Positions 23,101 through 29,408 are shown, numbered from the stretch's first letter. The stretch is DNA of 64,000 nt from Giardia muris (GCA_006247105.1 CM016926.1:1302001-1366000); one strand, 5' to 3'. The notes: generated from the letters alone by a model not told the origin. Made by a program: numbers and translations.

Positions 23101-26100
23101 TGATCACGTTGAAGGTCATCGCGCGCCCGGTGTATTGAGGCCGACACGCGATCGATTGCCATCAAAAGCTCTGTGTGGGGATAATTGCGCAGAAAACGCC
23201 TGCTGTAATAGCGGTGATAAGTATTGATGTCTGCCAATGTCATAGAAATCTCAACAAAGGGAGCGAGGACGTCCATCATCGCGAAGGGAGAAGGGTACGA
23301 TGGAACTTCGAGGAGCATTAGGTCGGCACCCGCCATCATAAGGTAGACACGCCACTGGTCGATGAGACGGGAAAGAGCGGCGAGTTCCATCAGGATGAAC
23401 TTGTATTCAGCAAGGATACGGCGGACCTCGATGGGTGGGGCATCGTCCTGATACATAGCTGTGGGTCGGAGCGTAGGGCGCCGGTACAGACAGGGCTCAC
23501 TAAAGATCGCTCTTTTCCCAGGCCCTTCACGACCTTCAGATGAGTAATCCCGACCAATAACAATGCGCTCGTTATCCGCTTTGTCGTCGCCTGTAGGAAT
23601 TCGATAGTTCCTGAGAAGCGTCGCCGACGAATAACGACGCGTCGTTAATTCAAGACGGCACGCCACCGCCAAGGACTGGACAAAGTCATGCTCGAACTCC
23701 TTTTCCATCTCGATCTTTCCATCCTGGGCAAAGTTGTCGAGGTTCTGGATGGTGTCTTCGCTGAGGTTAAGCATCTCACAGGAGAAGTTTCGGCAAAGGA
23801 TCGAGTATTTTGCAGCAAAGGTGGCTGGTGTCTCGTACGCGCTCTGTACATCATCGTAGTCCATACTGAAGATGGCCTTCATGCCCTCCGCGATGTGCCG
23901 CGTAGTAGTTGCAAGCCATCGGTCGACGGAGCATATGTAGCGCGTGTAGGCCATAATCCTCTCAGTGATTGCCGCAGCACCCCGTTGGGCTGCAAGCGAC
24001 AGCTCGAGGAAATAGCGACTAGGCTGCCCCAATAAGTCGACGACGGCCTGACTGTGGCTCTGAGGAAAGAGGGCAATGTAGCTTGCAGCATAATGGAGGA
24101 CGAGTCGATCATAAAGCTCGGTGTAGATCCGAGTAGAGTCAGTACCTTGGAGTCGTCGGTGGAGCGCCAATGCATCCTGGAACTTTTCCGGGGTGGTTGT
24201 TGATGTCGTTATGAGTCCCAAAATGTAGTCTAATTCCCCCAGAATAGCCTTTGTGAAGGTCTCGAGAAACTCCGTCAGGCTATTGAGAATATGGTTCTCA
24301 AGCCGCACAAGGGCCTGACAAAAGTTGTCCCTGACGTCGACGACCTGGATGCAAAACATCGATGCGTAGAATTTGTCGGGAATGTGCTGGGTGGCTGCCC
24401 GCATGACACTCACCTTCTCGAGAAGGTTCCGAGGAATCGAAAAGTCGGCAAGAACCAGCTTTTCTGGGCTCTGAAAGAGCATGAACGTGTCGAGATCGGG
24501 CTTCTGAGTTATCGGTTTTCGCCCATACGTCTGGAGGCCCGTGACAGCCTCATCTGTTGCTAGCCAACCATCGTACGTCTTCTGAAGCGCCTGAACATCA
24601 AGCTCCTCAACAAGGACATCTAGGGCAAGCTGAATAAGGCTAGTGAGCTCATGTGCGCGATCCGAAAGCTCAAGCCGCGTCCCGACGCTCCGGGATAGAA
24701 TCGAAAAGAGACAGAGGTCCCGATGCGTCACAAGGGTCAGGTAAGAACCTATCATTTCCTCGGAATGCCCTTCAGCAGGTAGCTCTCCAAGCACATTGTT
24801 GAGGACCTCATCCCGATTGGCGATTATAGCGGGATTACCGAACAGAGTGAGAGGAATATCCAGATACGGAATTGCAAGCGTGTGGTCGTATACGTCGATA
24901 AGCTTTCTCTCCTCGTGCAGGCGAAGGAACGATACCGCCTGAGCATCATCTGCATCACCTTCTGCAGGGGTGAAGTCTGTGAGTCCGGCCATCTGGCGGA
25001 ACCTGGATTCTTGTTCCTGGACCGCTCGAGCGAAGTCTTCTGTCTCTGGGGGATGTAGGAAAAAGGACAGGTCTCGGAAGGCGAGGGAGCTCCGCTGGGT
25101 CTCCTCGATGTCGGTCCAGTTAATACCGTCCGCAACTGAGAGTGAGAAATGGAAGACGAAGGTGAGAAGGACATCGTAGAGTGAGTAAAAGAAGTTGACG
25201 CTCGAAGCGATCCCGGGGAGTGCCGTAATCGCCGAGCTATCACCAAGAACCTCTTTTGGGACTACTACATCAGCAAGGTCAGCTGCTATCTTGAGATTGC
25301 CACGAATCCGCGACTTACGGCCTGGACGCTCGGTTCCAGTCTGAGGCGTCGCTACCGGAGGCTTTGGAGGGGATGCGCTTCGTTCTAGCTTAGTTCGGAG
25401 CGCCTCGATACGTGCCCCACACGAAAATGTGATGGGGGAGCGGACAATGAAGAGGGAATGGTGCACAAACGGGAAGCGTGACAGTCCAAGGGTTGATAGC
25501 CGCTCAAAGATCAGAGAGACAGCCTCTGAAGGGGATGCACTCCGCATTCCAATGTCACCCTTCTCGAAATCGATGAGTGGCCGGAGAGCGAGGATGCACG
25601 CCTTTCTCGAGGCGCGGACTGCAAGGTCGTATAGGGCGGACGAAAGCATTCTTGTGAGGGAGAGATAGATGCGCATTGGATCTGGACATTGATGAGAACT
25701 GTGGCCGGGCTCAGATCCACCCTCTGTGCGGACATGATGAACTTGCTCATAATAGATTAAGATAGCCGTAAGGTCGAGCGAGAAGGGGAGGACAACGAGG
25801 TGAAAGAAGATATAGAGCCGGAGCCCGCGGAAGAAGCATGTTGTCTTGCGTTGGATAATCATCTCTAGAGATGGAGGGTCATTGACAGCACAGATCGCGT
25901 CGAAGTCATGAGCGATCTGTCGATTTATCCGCGCAACCTCTGTGACTGCGCAGGAGTACTCGGGGCCAACCCCTGTACCAGCTGCTTCTTGCGCTGCAAA
26001 GATCTCAGCGTGCTCGTGGACACGACTCGCAAGCACATCTAAGTATATGAGATACTGACGAAGGACAGTCTCACAAAGCGGGACGGTTGTCTCGAAGATC

Positions 26101-27776
26101 CCTGGACGATTCTCCTCGCTTGAATTGAGGCGGATCGGATCTGTCACATCGATCTCAAGAAAGGCATCAAGAATGGCCGTACAAACGAGCAGTACATTGT
26201 TCGTGAGCCGATAGGCGTTGCTAAGGTAACTGCGTTGATATCGAAAGCTTTGAGAAAGGATATGAGTAAGTGCCGCGATCCTGCCTGGATGTGCTTGCTC
26301 AAGAGGGAAAAGGTCCTGTGGGCGGTTATCAACCACCGGAACTCCCTCTCGAAGAAGTACTGGGGACAACCCTCGAGGAACAGCGGCCACATCGAGCCGT
26401 TGAGCAGTGGCACGATGAAAAACGGCGCGGACTGCAAGAAAGAACTCAGAAGAGAGTGCCCCGAGGTGTTGACGAATAGTTGAGCTGAGCTGCTCCTCAG
26501 TGACAGAAGAGGCAGATGTTGAACGAGACCGGTCTGTCTTTCCAAGGCGCTTGTCAATCATTGAATTGAGCAAGTGGGTCATGCTAATGACACGATGATC
26601 GACCCGGGTCGAAGAAGAGAGGATCGGAATCCGCCTGACGGCATTCGGAACGACACGTCCGCGGCGAGCGGGAAGAATCGGAGACGCCGCCCGTCGGAAA
26701 GACGCAGTCGACTTGTCCTTCGTGTGTGATTCGCGTTGCAATGGCAAAGGATCGGTTGATCGAGAGCGTAAAGCGGGCGGAGGAGCATTCCCTGATAGTA
26801 GAGACCCTTTTGGCAAAGCCTTTGGAACCTGCACTGCAGGCTCAGATAGTTGCACGACTCCGCTGCTATTCTGAAGGTCATCGGATTGAGTCCGGGGCTC
26901 GTGTGCTTCACGACCAGTCAAGATTAGTGTCGAACAATGGGGGATGCTATGAGAGATGGCAGTTCCATCATGAGAGAATGTAAGCCAGGTGCCAGTGGTA
27001 TCAAAGGGGCTCGTAGAAGCGCTCTCCGGATCTAGAGAGCTGCCCATCTTCCGGAGGTATTCTTGTCCAAATTGTAGGAGAAAGTGATCACGATAGTCTT
27101 CAGGGGTTTCGGTGACATTAGACTTCTCGATCGCTGGCTGACCCTCCCCAATTGCCCCAAAGATTCCTCGAGTCGCAAGAGCATGTGGCTGTGTTCGGTC
27201 GAGAGGGATAGGAGGAGCACGGTCACGTGTTGTGGCATACGCCTTCTCCGGAGCCATTCCGAGAGGCCAAGAGTAAAGGAAAGGATCCTGACCCGTGGGA
27301 ATGGGTAGGAGGGAAACGAGACGAGCAATTGGGACAGTTACTAACTCACGATAAGCCGCATCTCGAGTTACGATCTCAAGAAGGACATCTCCGAGTCCAC
27401 GTGCCAAATCAAGTGAGATTAGACGACCGCTGAGGTGCTGGGGTACGGTATCGCGGCCGTCGGGGAGTGTGACCCGACGGAATGAGTTGGCAATGAGGAC
27501 AGGAAGTGGTCCGGGTTCTGCAGGAGTCTCTGGAGCCTGTGAAAAGAGATATTTGCGCCTCACATGGTCCATGAGATCTGGATCAAAAGGAGGAGCCGGA
27601 GACGCAAGCTCGGGACGGACGGGCTCGGATACCTCCTCTTGTTGATCAAGCTCGAGAAGGACAGTTGCAAGGTCCTGGCCATGCATCTGCGTCAGGATGG
27701 TGGGGACTACGATGGCTTGATGTTGCGGCGGACGCCGCTGTGGGCTAGACATGAGGGCAGAGCCACCAGTGTACAT
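8145..27776 (-). CDS. Giant degenerate dynein heavy chain-like protein (probable non-motor)
   Basis: 6,543 residues in one exon; ordinary dynein heavy chains are about 4,000-4,600. The dynein head order can be followed. The pre-AAA1 segment FGYPSPLDLLVASPL leads to AAA1 near residue 2,340, where the spacing fits dynein but the Walker A site reads SSAMSVYGQEPM and the Walker B site reads VVFGVQYLPA. The AAA2 P-loop position (near 2,750) reads AVPQISYLKVF. AAA3 keeps a good Walker A, GDRGSGKTT (near 3,495-3,505). The AAA4 P-loop position (near 4,113) reads ENSSSTTYNQ, and the later ALFDAEEVQ fits the AAA4 NLF..DE block. AAA5 begins near 4,829. The expected stalk between AAA4 and AAA5 is only some 55 residues. 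Acidic inserts lie near 3,415-3,435 and 6,060-6,130. With AAA1 dead and no microtubule-binding domain, a motor role is unlikely; scaffold or regulator is an inference. The ATG lies 9 bp after the arginine deiminase stop. Confidence 0.8.
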   Translation of the reverse strand: MYTGGSALMSSPQRRPPQHQAIVVPTILTQMHGQDLATVLLELDQQEEVSEPVRPELASPAPPFDPDLMDHVRRKYLFSQAPETPAEPGPLPVLIANSFRRVTLPDGRDTVPQHLSGRLISLDLARGLGDVLLEIVTRDAAYRELVTVPIARLVSLLPIPTGQDPFLYSWPLGMAPEKAYATTRDRAPPIPLDRTQPHALATRGIFGAIGEGQPAIEKSNVTETPEDYRDHFLLQFGQEYLRKMGSSLDPESASTSPFDTTGTWLTFSHDGTAISHSIPHCSTLILTGREAHEPRTQSDDLQNSSGVVQLSEPAVQVPKALPKGSLLSGNAPPPALRSRSTDPLPLQRESHTKDKSTASFRRAASPILPARRGRVVPNAVRRIPILSSSTRVDHRVISMTHLLNSMIDKRLGKTDRSRSTSASSVTEEQLSSTIRQHLGALSSEFFLAVRAVFHRATAQRLDVAAVPRGLSPVLLREGVPVVDNRPQDLFPLEQAHPGRIAALTHILSQSFRYQRSYLSNAYRLTNNVLLVCTAILDAFLEIDVTDPIRLNSSEENRPGIFETTVPLCETVLRQYLIYLDVLASRVHEHAEIFAAQEAAGTGVGPEYSCAVTEVARINRQIAHDFDAICAVNDPPSLEMIIQRKTTCFFRGLRLYIFFHLVVLPFSLDLTAILIYYEQVHHVRTEGGSEPGHSSHQCPDPMRIYLSLTRMLSSALYDLAVRASRKACILALRPLIDFEKGDIGMRSASPSEAVSLIFERLSTLGLSRFPFVHHSLFIVRSPITFSCGARIEALRTKLERSASPPKPPVATPQTGTERPGRKSRIRGNLKIAADLADVVVPKEVLGDSSAITALPGIASSVNFFYSLYDVLLTFVFHFSLSVADGINWTDIEETQRSSLAFRDLSFFLHPPETEDFARAVQEQESRFRQMAGLTDFTPAEGDADDAQAVSFLRLHEERKLIDVYDHTLAIPYLDIPLTLFGNPAIIANRDEVLNNVLGELPAEGHSEEMIGSYLTLVTHRDLCLFSILSRSVGTRLELSDRAHELTSLIQLALDVLVEELDVQALQKTYDGWLATDEAVTGLQTYGRKPITQKPDLDTFMLFQSPEKLVLADFSIPRNLLEKVSVMRAATQHIPDKFYASMFCIQVVDVRDNFCQALVRLENHILNSLTEFLETFTKAILGELDYILGLITTSTTTPEKFQDALALHRRLQGTDSTRIYTELYDRLVLHYAASYIALFPQSHSQAVVDLLGQPSRYFLELSLAAQRGAAAITERIMAYTRYICSVDRWLATTTRHIAEGMKAIFSMDYDDVQSAYETPATFAAKYSILCRNFSCEMLNLSEDTIQNLDNFAQDGKIEMEKEFEHDFVQSLAVACRLELTTRRYSSATLLRNYRIPTGDDKADNERIVIGRDYSSEGREGPGKRAIFSEPCLYRRPTLRPTAMYQDDAPPIEVRRILAEYKFILMELAALSRLIDQWRVYLMMAGADLMLLEVPSYPSPFAMMDVLAPFVEISMTLADINTYHRYYSRRFLRNYPHTELLMAIDRVSASIHRARDDLQRDHINIGTNLASLHRLITHTLVGEVRERVDRALNDPASSLSVHLDGMATLAFSVTYSSWAEYLSHAEAVLLGFLPPVVLLHQLSSPALQMIHHQRITQFMGVLISSNLAVQTQPILDALKANNQLFDFVLVLTNNAQIDSEALELLKRVERSLYSISVDTIYTLPLPASYEGDKMRSWGTSLDFAIVTPANAEDICREALSTIALILNNLGYNGSQNSSATNQFDRTITYLAAQSSLLNTRHLESQLEPHREYLQQCRYSSAVEQYARDLEALANLILYLVMIFKRLPFLILDLLTILSSGIMVEYSHPQRPQIGATSRGQSRVAKEDVYQDRPYRVTPLTPQDILALQTACVAWRDAVTRACNVGEVMRKKGLPARILRNIAGARSVSSAMPMACVAYNYSLLRTLSKQTLDMYAIHSRLYHFKDFHIISSLSVDVTSQSKASTIKDLCYVVKTSHPTITSHAAKRLIPWRNGLHHTLAFFCTDMTHIYCAEFPRLRALFKQVPSMSYEAFHGLDDYIIDKSAIRGTIISGIVSGKERIVFETPVEAPSVIFQAPDSVCAEMKIALLAAVRKAYGEFPTVFMRFMGHGPHGEAPPRHFFRYLHPNEDDDDFDAPAEDIRDPSAFAPYLQENVYRAVVIVFSTWLLERLSPHLARFKRREAIEPEVLNPICDFFQAFLEALRKNLVEKDPLYIRVFQLQVGDWVSYLESLKRIFANPETDAYCDRPIPLTVYDAKRGLIRVTSTAETYTSVFSGYWFGYPSPLDLLVASPLPHLHAIAETLAAFEMNAPVFLMTSSAMSVYGQEPMKVALQCCHHSGRKLLSTYISEFSFARNIQRIITGLITGCIVVVFGVQYLPAPQLLELATIVESWRVRTGPIDPICIVQELDAETRKKASADDAFHGGTDANYARTQVRVKQADFSDFPNLGKIIIHLPELTPTATIERFYQSQAQVDVSNTTESSTGISITNNYGHVFRLSPVGIRCVNAMKHSATVNLEMDEPATLFKKISPDHYRAFYELNVFLSTMSPASCRILASDIQVIYTRARDKTDAACVAAITLDLLLRQTLRFLSASISRADAKSLITLYAQFTCAAFGLDKVSITHITRLARSFIATIEYARTHLKLKYAEADSYTAAAKVKETPKQAPFSKYYTEHLCRYLSQKFQTQLTTVSQTHQLSLQLVFDALLCIDLLRAHKPVLIAVPQISYLKVFAGITAALRGWRLHYCLTSNVIYSTIRYIQTIDLLHSLTSDKPPPEHLLVIAPSNIQSLLNMFDIFLGISLGFPVVTDSENVSHIQLDASKAPNYLIAISPTLLTELFKYPVISVIAHRLLLIPSIEGAGSSRKVCQGCLQIFPQQIYESVLRNTKLWQADLDLALEGMEHVNYYGESPPANPSWLMEKLISSYRSSMLRSHLKDRLLQAVEQRLAALPTFFRAAFGLFYDAVTKTFSCGRSIEEVYLLRSIIFFYLNRFGVTEICRRQLKNELITETQKSFLTFDVNSNTSSLQKITEMTFGKARNDLNTMTRLLGSQYLALQQALAAKAAPQQTPPPPSIAQQKREQLVVLGTMTHSRVRISDDIRPSYDIAGFSRTELSETEQQFRELSASVDMTQAADVASSIAFRNAENDVVIFGQGFQGTLLHEYSKRFLMTSFFRPETHEMAFANIAVPLLCAVWNACSLFYVCVTCSGYWVRLQFTGPKTAQDVLARRYKRLVQELTDLPKIAQSTFASMLGAAVLIASEGEHSKNFNPECLHKFTVVQKLPLLGLKHGLANEQLIGIIRKLSGRVVGALPKKPSKETFSYLDYRVAHVHKNKLQCKVEFREYKLGEGCLSNVTQDFDHNLLRKNIINVSEKVIGIWGAAAGKQDQEETRDEEEEEVAEEHDRAGFQKPSPDGINALIADREKGERLSVQNHSQPPVYYDAHRCALITFLGCSLLAPVSLSLQGDRGSGKTTLLNAAKLLVRDMTDCSMLLLSDMSSRSSTFAVLDSIAQGYVIRSAGGAAMERYKWIGPQLSDADTGPLLDYYSTLCFPSYHLHCSDCADSDISEPLALLLRDHAILLDAMFDGTSATISQGIYLEGLQGLKTGCASLSDCSIILECDSSNSLANVASLTLSVPPFTEAFLKALFIVRFPEHTESWIYQFVNGYFLIRGSLPPTVANSFLLLDMMVMSSRMLVQRKDSLDPAMLNAIETYASGGKYAARTTPDSITPLLTSCCDAMLAMANVHSLFAALRSLPRPTLALTRAAAERFASLSLLGYLDDEPLTDDGQNDGPRESMTPWSDARLLVRRNFFLLPAWQQYLITHASVGVEQEPDDVPEQKHVSPGPKKPLGKEAQAEREAHFALSNKYMLETANAQAVLSVLKDGSPLSPIRSITDASLFLGFGYHITNPFWFAHIMSIMKMYGQGLDPFVIGRSFEAFLTLSTVRELNVAHANCLMSYQVSGRRTRSLSGVRAQDPTFQARLYALNQAAVYAARVLIYLQGCVTGDVAMQNAAQSPDADVGMHLAAVITDPQLRPLLGQIAKTLDREAEVARTVAMENREDGEDIHFEGFPLASMISMRPGKVIIHIENSSSTTYNQIVRILAALGNYSILSADRFRQAMQEMDRSAHEEPSDDGQSELSKGSSRSRGSLMSANKSLSGFSRVNPQGGDEGHTRKRHRMLIDVATIVATLDGQGTKTTSRHRKDGAKETKEGIDLMASMAKMIADLQGVNAFNEDSLNFLSIQMILRVAFAMALGVKPECMLMTKVSAPSLSLSYLNTGINMSSALTTSLPSRVIGTGGDCSQLPMAVSSESEFLARIEHYSTSLMEDGVAPPHEDNGPKEPSDKHESREAVMSQYLLAEPFEVIVVSPRSLLERESPTGVSAYELLSRTVEPLNILPALFDAEEVQCLCNIVSFGMGLGVTLDSRALVSLLSLTLSIVIVDDCPLITESSSDTDAGSTRQLLQARVLGSIKSPVLEFAPNMLDVYQDLCVEKQKEDPNADKNQIEAVNPKIPEGPRKITSPLDALYYHYLSENRANVLTILPSDVISLFQLSNCHLPKEVVLPAKVDVDKTILRNTFVVASIAVYRFCAATAAYPHPSMARFTAVAAELCTSMMQKAAHFMSNLNILFIAFRLYDALASASHTKPKIISVGSLSVDTIAQEVRKAVYSQGLMNTEANSGRSHVQDMRTAIAEAVIFRDLIHTSIDALKPDFQRYTAIIRAVALDAVAIAGALLFSITGIVSEEAVRDSIMGGLFGNVSPHILELAEKSVRDSSICCFSLAIAALYNSIGFPVDYRKTELTNSDERMVLCGAAITTGKFELLSHYVDAMGADWPVLLLLKEYSIPWGMEDPPTLRLYAAAMHYQTGSTVFCVPSDIAMPTACLIEACKRQQRTSSNYYEATDSLLCGRLASGDATLSHDFQKRVLTVDLHSPSGEFSMTLARGLGAGEFTLLFLNFGSPNMNPSNLAILRKFLLLRSRRTIGRRQSVLIGSITSVTVQPLHHYIIILALSTGMGYMETLQSTGMLTDYFIDEIAVCTSYPPVVTSPLHMKEHVTTFIRQQNISQLIMEALFGSQETYRCRIERTHLQSVKAATFLDTYSNALKDLLVFRILNLTADRMNQLGGGFVRSSDPVLAKREMEQAALNQTIAQILSSSENLSHTCLSVSFILHESKSLHEEINEILRISRLLVMEQRERFECPTTTDAPVDDSELIFSIRRELRDLIGVYGVTLCDSMALAINTILHGCERLSYMHTPAAAILAPDFLVYIKAYISGAVKKYSTIFEEQFQKSLAREADTPEEQAEVHRATLLLSESVFGYALKYEPGVLKSFLAATILPSLHERVFSITPSPITETIWHCVNIMYWSIFGSSEEREIGTKAGASKMISVTVAVTQLLRATFYDEMRLMATQQISNALSSDSQFSLSKISTESTGIGTLSDVKTMVPEIMTISDNALRCWLGFCLLGRSNPAIGAVLSWFLKHHSAFISFIQCEDPFPACFVYFSRQNPGMSLLQSDKSAGDKPSPAFEWLMGKLKQAGMSPNQISLLPPGLDQVNATALLSLISLAIASRPASMSDAFELIAVVMSRQCGPSPRTLARTISSNAIRATTLLLRNDYQALTESDRAKILAALLEHMTPAFRSFLRFVGLPNVDASGEPLKMPKQLMSTVLLQLYDAYVHSFRGMERYQQRMKDLLAQLEYVHDKRTRVLATLGPAPVQVTVFYYDKSISVDYLLLYIHLLPKNPYCGVPLINVRTLTPAAMSQAICVVYADPLLDGNATLRETIAALRQKLTLRHIETSYPVFIFVPSTSIGTSILYNSNHSSCGTDGITLGMFSFLLQSLNLAVRPSHIYLQAPHDLAAAFLHMLGITIVTVSLHVMVYLKAIEIKDEHHYSNSITARGLVLLLLQHSILAYRSTYSIADRHLIIKVRGAFLHAISGTAQNLRDIPFQSLAAADSVLLRGISDFTIPYSDQRYLNTVSSVFMSLNFDKPTSITCIMANRLAVTSAKLQGKSELQRTQEKLRTQSHHNGGRARVTIGSDDEESDDSLFSGSMLSDSGQKDDTQSEDQSSNAGDGTVGNDADEVMSIGASSAASGQSRGTSVLRNATGGKAANYDTEDNIYDTLILSLQLAMGDFTDERTVDVPAYEQSIRACLEPPMREICIHEVPVPGTTQSATNAESTNEDLTIAGLTILRTYQSANDLISLVDQLSWYTTDGNPRPPAQQHLLKLAQSLYPLEYHHRHVFSSFVMEQAIDVVLNPTFEGIIEISKRSRKDDLGRMTPAFRTYVLSHSNSSEIQYASWVRALSSETILSSLPTGGKPSVLTVDGNTGFCSFSAYWIINASTYGSILGDIFNFLRMHMSMNNGTPMYMQRVIVVTKPPEGVMKIRPDGSIDVARGVDGSKLGPAPFYIVLRNMELFGICYDTVLDTVCADTPEYMKGMKVSFDLYAFCVSLDEKVQEIQEPTLSPGTYTRIPSGVVPVPLKVGGYLIPYVLLNNKTAIPTEEWLARNPFFAARNI

Positions 27777-27779
27777 TTC

Positions 27780-27786
27780 CTTTACT
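27780..27786 (-). terminator. Polyadenylation-type motif AGTAAAG overlapping the arginine deiminase stop
   Basis: The minus strand reads TGAGTAAAGGAAATG: the TGA stop, a 6/7 match to AGTRAAY starting at its last base, and the ATG of the dynein-like gene shortly after. The 3' signal of one gene therefore forms the A-rich leader of the next. Confidence 0.55.
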
Positions 27787-29408
27787 CATGCGAGAGGCGA
27801 AACGATATCCTCGCGTGTGTACCCGACAACGCGCTCATGGATAGTCGAGGCGCCCTGTCTCGGGCGAGGAGTATGCTCAGGGCCAGCAATAATTCGCGCG
27901 ACGATATCGGTTAAGTTTCGTGCCCCGTATGCCGCCCGAGCCGTTGTTGGAACGCTTGCATTGCTTGCTGGCCAGAGATAAACCCTTTTGCCCTCGGTCT
28001 GAAGTTTCTCGTACAGGGCGTACATCTCGTCCAAAAGCGCAGCAGCGGTCGCAATCGCATCACCCTCCGCTACCAAGGCGTCTTTGTTGATGCCCGAGGG
28101 GATGTAGAGGACGATGTCGAAAGTTTGGTTCGGGCTTGCAGAGGGCACGAATACTTCCTCACCAGCGGAGCGACGCCGCTGAATGACTTGTGTCGCACAG
28201 TGGACCGATCCATACATCGATGTGATGCCCTCGAAAGGGACGTGGATCAACTCAAGCCCGTCGGGGAGTCCATGTTCGACACAGTACGCCTTGTAACGTG
28301 TATCGCTCTTGATCAGCTCGATCGTCGGAGCATACGCGATAAGGACGCGGCCACCTCCGAGATTCAGATTGTTGCACCCATAATGGAGCTGATGCTCGTG
28401 GGGGAGCGTAATAACCGTGTAGCCCCACGCCGCAAGCCAGTCCTTGAAGGGGATGTTGGCGCATCGCAAGGCGTAGCGACCAAAGCGAGTGTCTCCGGGG
28501 GCATCTACCGCATACTCGTCAACGTAGCGCTGACACTTCCCCTCGTAGATGTAGTCTGAAACGAGAACGAGCCTATCATGGAGAAGCGTGAAGGCGCAAT
28601 CAAGGTGCATTCGATCTTGCGACTGGTCGAAGCAGTCCTTAACAACCGCGAAACACTGTGTCCCAAGGAGATCGTTCTTCATGAGGTACACCGCCGCATC
28701 ATATGTGCTTCGGAGTCCAACACCGAGAATCGCAAGATCCGCGCTCATGGTGACGAAGTCACCCCCCTCGAGGAGGCAGTGTGATCCCCCATCGGAGCAG
28801 CGTCCAACGATCGGAACACCCAATACCTTCCAGAGAAGCTCAACGACAACAGTCTCTTCACGCCGTTGATCGGCGTTGAACTGTCCGAGAACAAGCCCTC
28901 GAGCCGTCACGATCTGCTGGTCTCGCATGAAGACCAATCCCGAGAGCCCACGCACAGCCGTGTCACGGGTCAGGAGTGAAGTGTTATGTCGTCCTGGGGC
29001 AAGGTTGACGATGGGTCGGGCCAGAACAACCTCAACAAGGTCTTCAGATGAGAGCTGAGTGAGTATATAGCGCTTATGCTCATCAGAGACATATTCACGG
29101 ATGCGGTCAGCAACGGGGACGTGGTCAAGGAGGTTATACTCGAGGTGTTTCATGGCAAGTTCCAAGAGGTCGTTCCGGGCCACTTCAGCGCACAAGGCAT
29201 CAGAAAGCCGGATGACGCGGCACCCTGCAGCTTCGAGAGCTGTCTGGAGCCCACGATGGTCTTCTCGAGCGCGGGCAGGGACGAAAGGCTTCTTGCAGAG
29301 GCTTCCAATAGGGTTAAGCATCGACAGGAGAGATGAGGGAGGAGGCTCGTGGACGACTACGACCTCAGCAACGTCATTTTCCGAAAACTGAGTGGCTGTG
29401 AACTGCAT
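27786..29408 (-). CDS. ADI: Arginine deiminase
   Basis: 540 residues. Hydrolyses L-arginine to citrulline and ammonia, the first step of the arginine dihydrolase pathway that diplomonads use for ATP. The guanidino-group-modifying fold is clear. Catalytic residues by family comparison are Asp163 (FMRDQQ), Glu214 (LLEGGDF), His268 and Asp270 (MHLDCAF), and nucleophile Cys404 (MYGSVHCATQ). About 135 residues follow the catalytic cysteine, which fits the extra C-terminal domain known from Giardia ADI and absent from bacterial enzymes. All key residues are present, so the enzyme should be active. No signal peptide is visible, consistent with a cytosolic enzyme that can be released without one. The ATG follows an A-run (CCCAAAAATG), and the gene lies between a coiled-coil gene and the dynein-like gene on the same strand. 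Confidence 0.95.
   Translation of the reverse strand: MQFTATQFSENDVAEVVVVHEPPPSSLLSMLNPIGSLCKKPFVPARAREDHRGLQTALEAAGCRVIRLSDALCAEVARNDLLELAMKHLEYNLLDHVPVADRIREYVSDEHKRYILTQLSSEDLVEVVLARPIVNLAPGRHNTSLLTRDTAVRGLSGLVFMRDQQIVTARGLVLGQFNADQRREETVVVELLWKVLGVPIVGRCSDGGSHCLLEGGDFVTMSADLAILGVGLRSTYDAAVYLMKNDLLGTQCFAVVKDCFDQSQDRMHLDCAFTLLHDRLVLVSDYIYEGKCQRYVDEYAVDAPGDTRFGRYALRCANIPFKDWLAAWGYTVITLPHEHQLHYGCNNLNLGGGRVLIAYAPTIELIKSDTRYKAYCVEHGLPDGLELIHVPFEGITSMYGSVHCATQVIQRRRSAGEEVFVPSASPNQTFDIVLYIPSGINKDALVAEGDAIATAAALLDEMYALYEKLQTEGKRVYLWPASNASVPTTARAAYGARNLTDIVARIIAGPEHTPRPRQGASTIHERVVGYTREDIVSPLA

Noticed and set aside
8145..27776. Midasin or RNF213 as the identity of the giant AAA protein
   Set aside because: No MIDAS domain or RING finger is visible, while the AAA1, AAA4 and AAA5 flanks follow dynein order and spacing.
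27778..27789. TCCTTTACTCAT on the plus strand, close to the 12-base 3' motif of Giardia non-coding RNAs
   Set aside because: It is the reverse complement of the AGTAAAG signal and start region of the minus-strand genes, with no room for an RNA gene.
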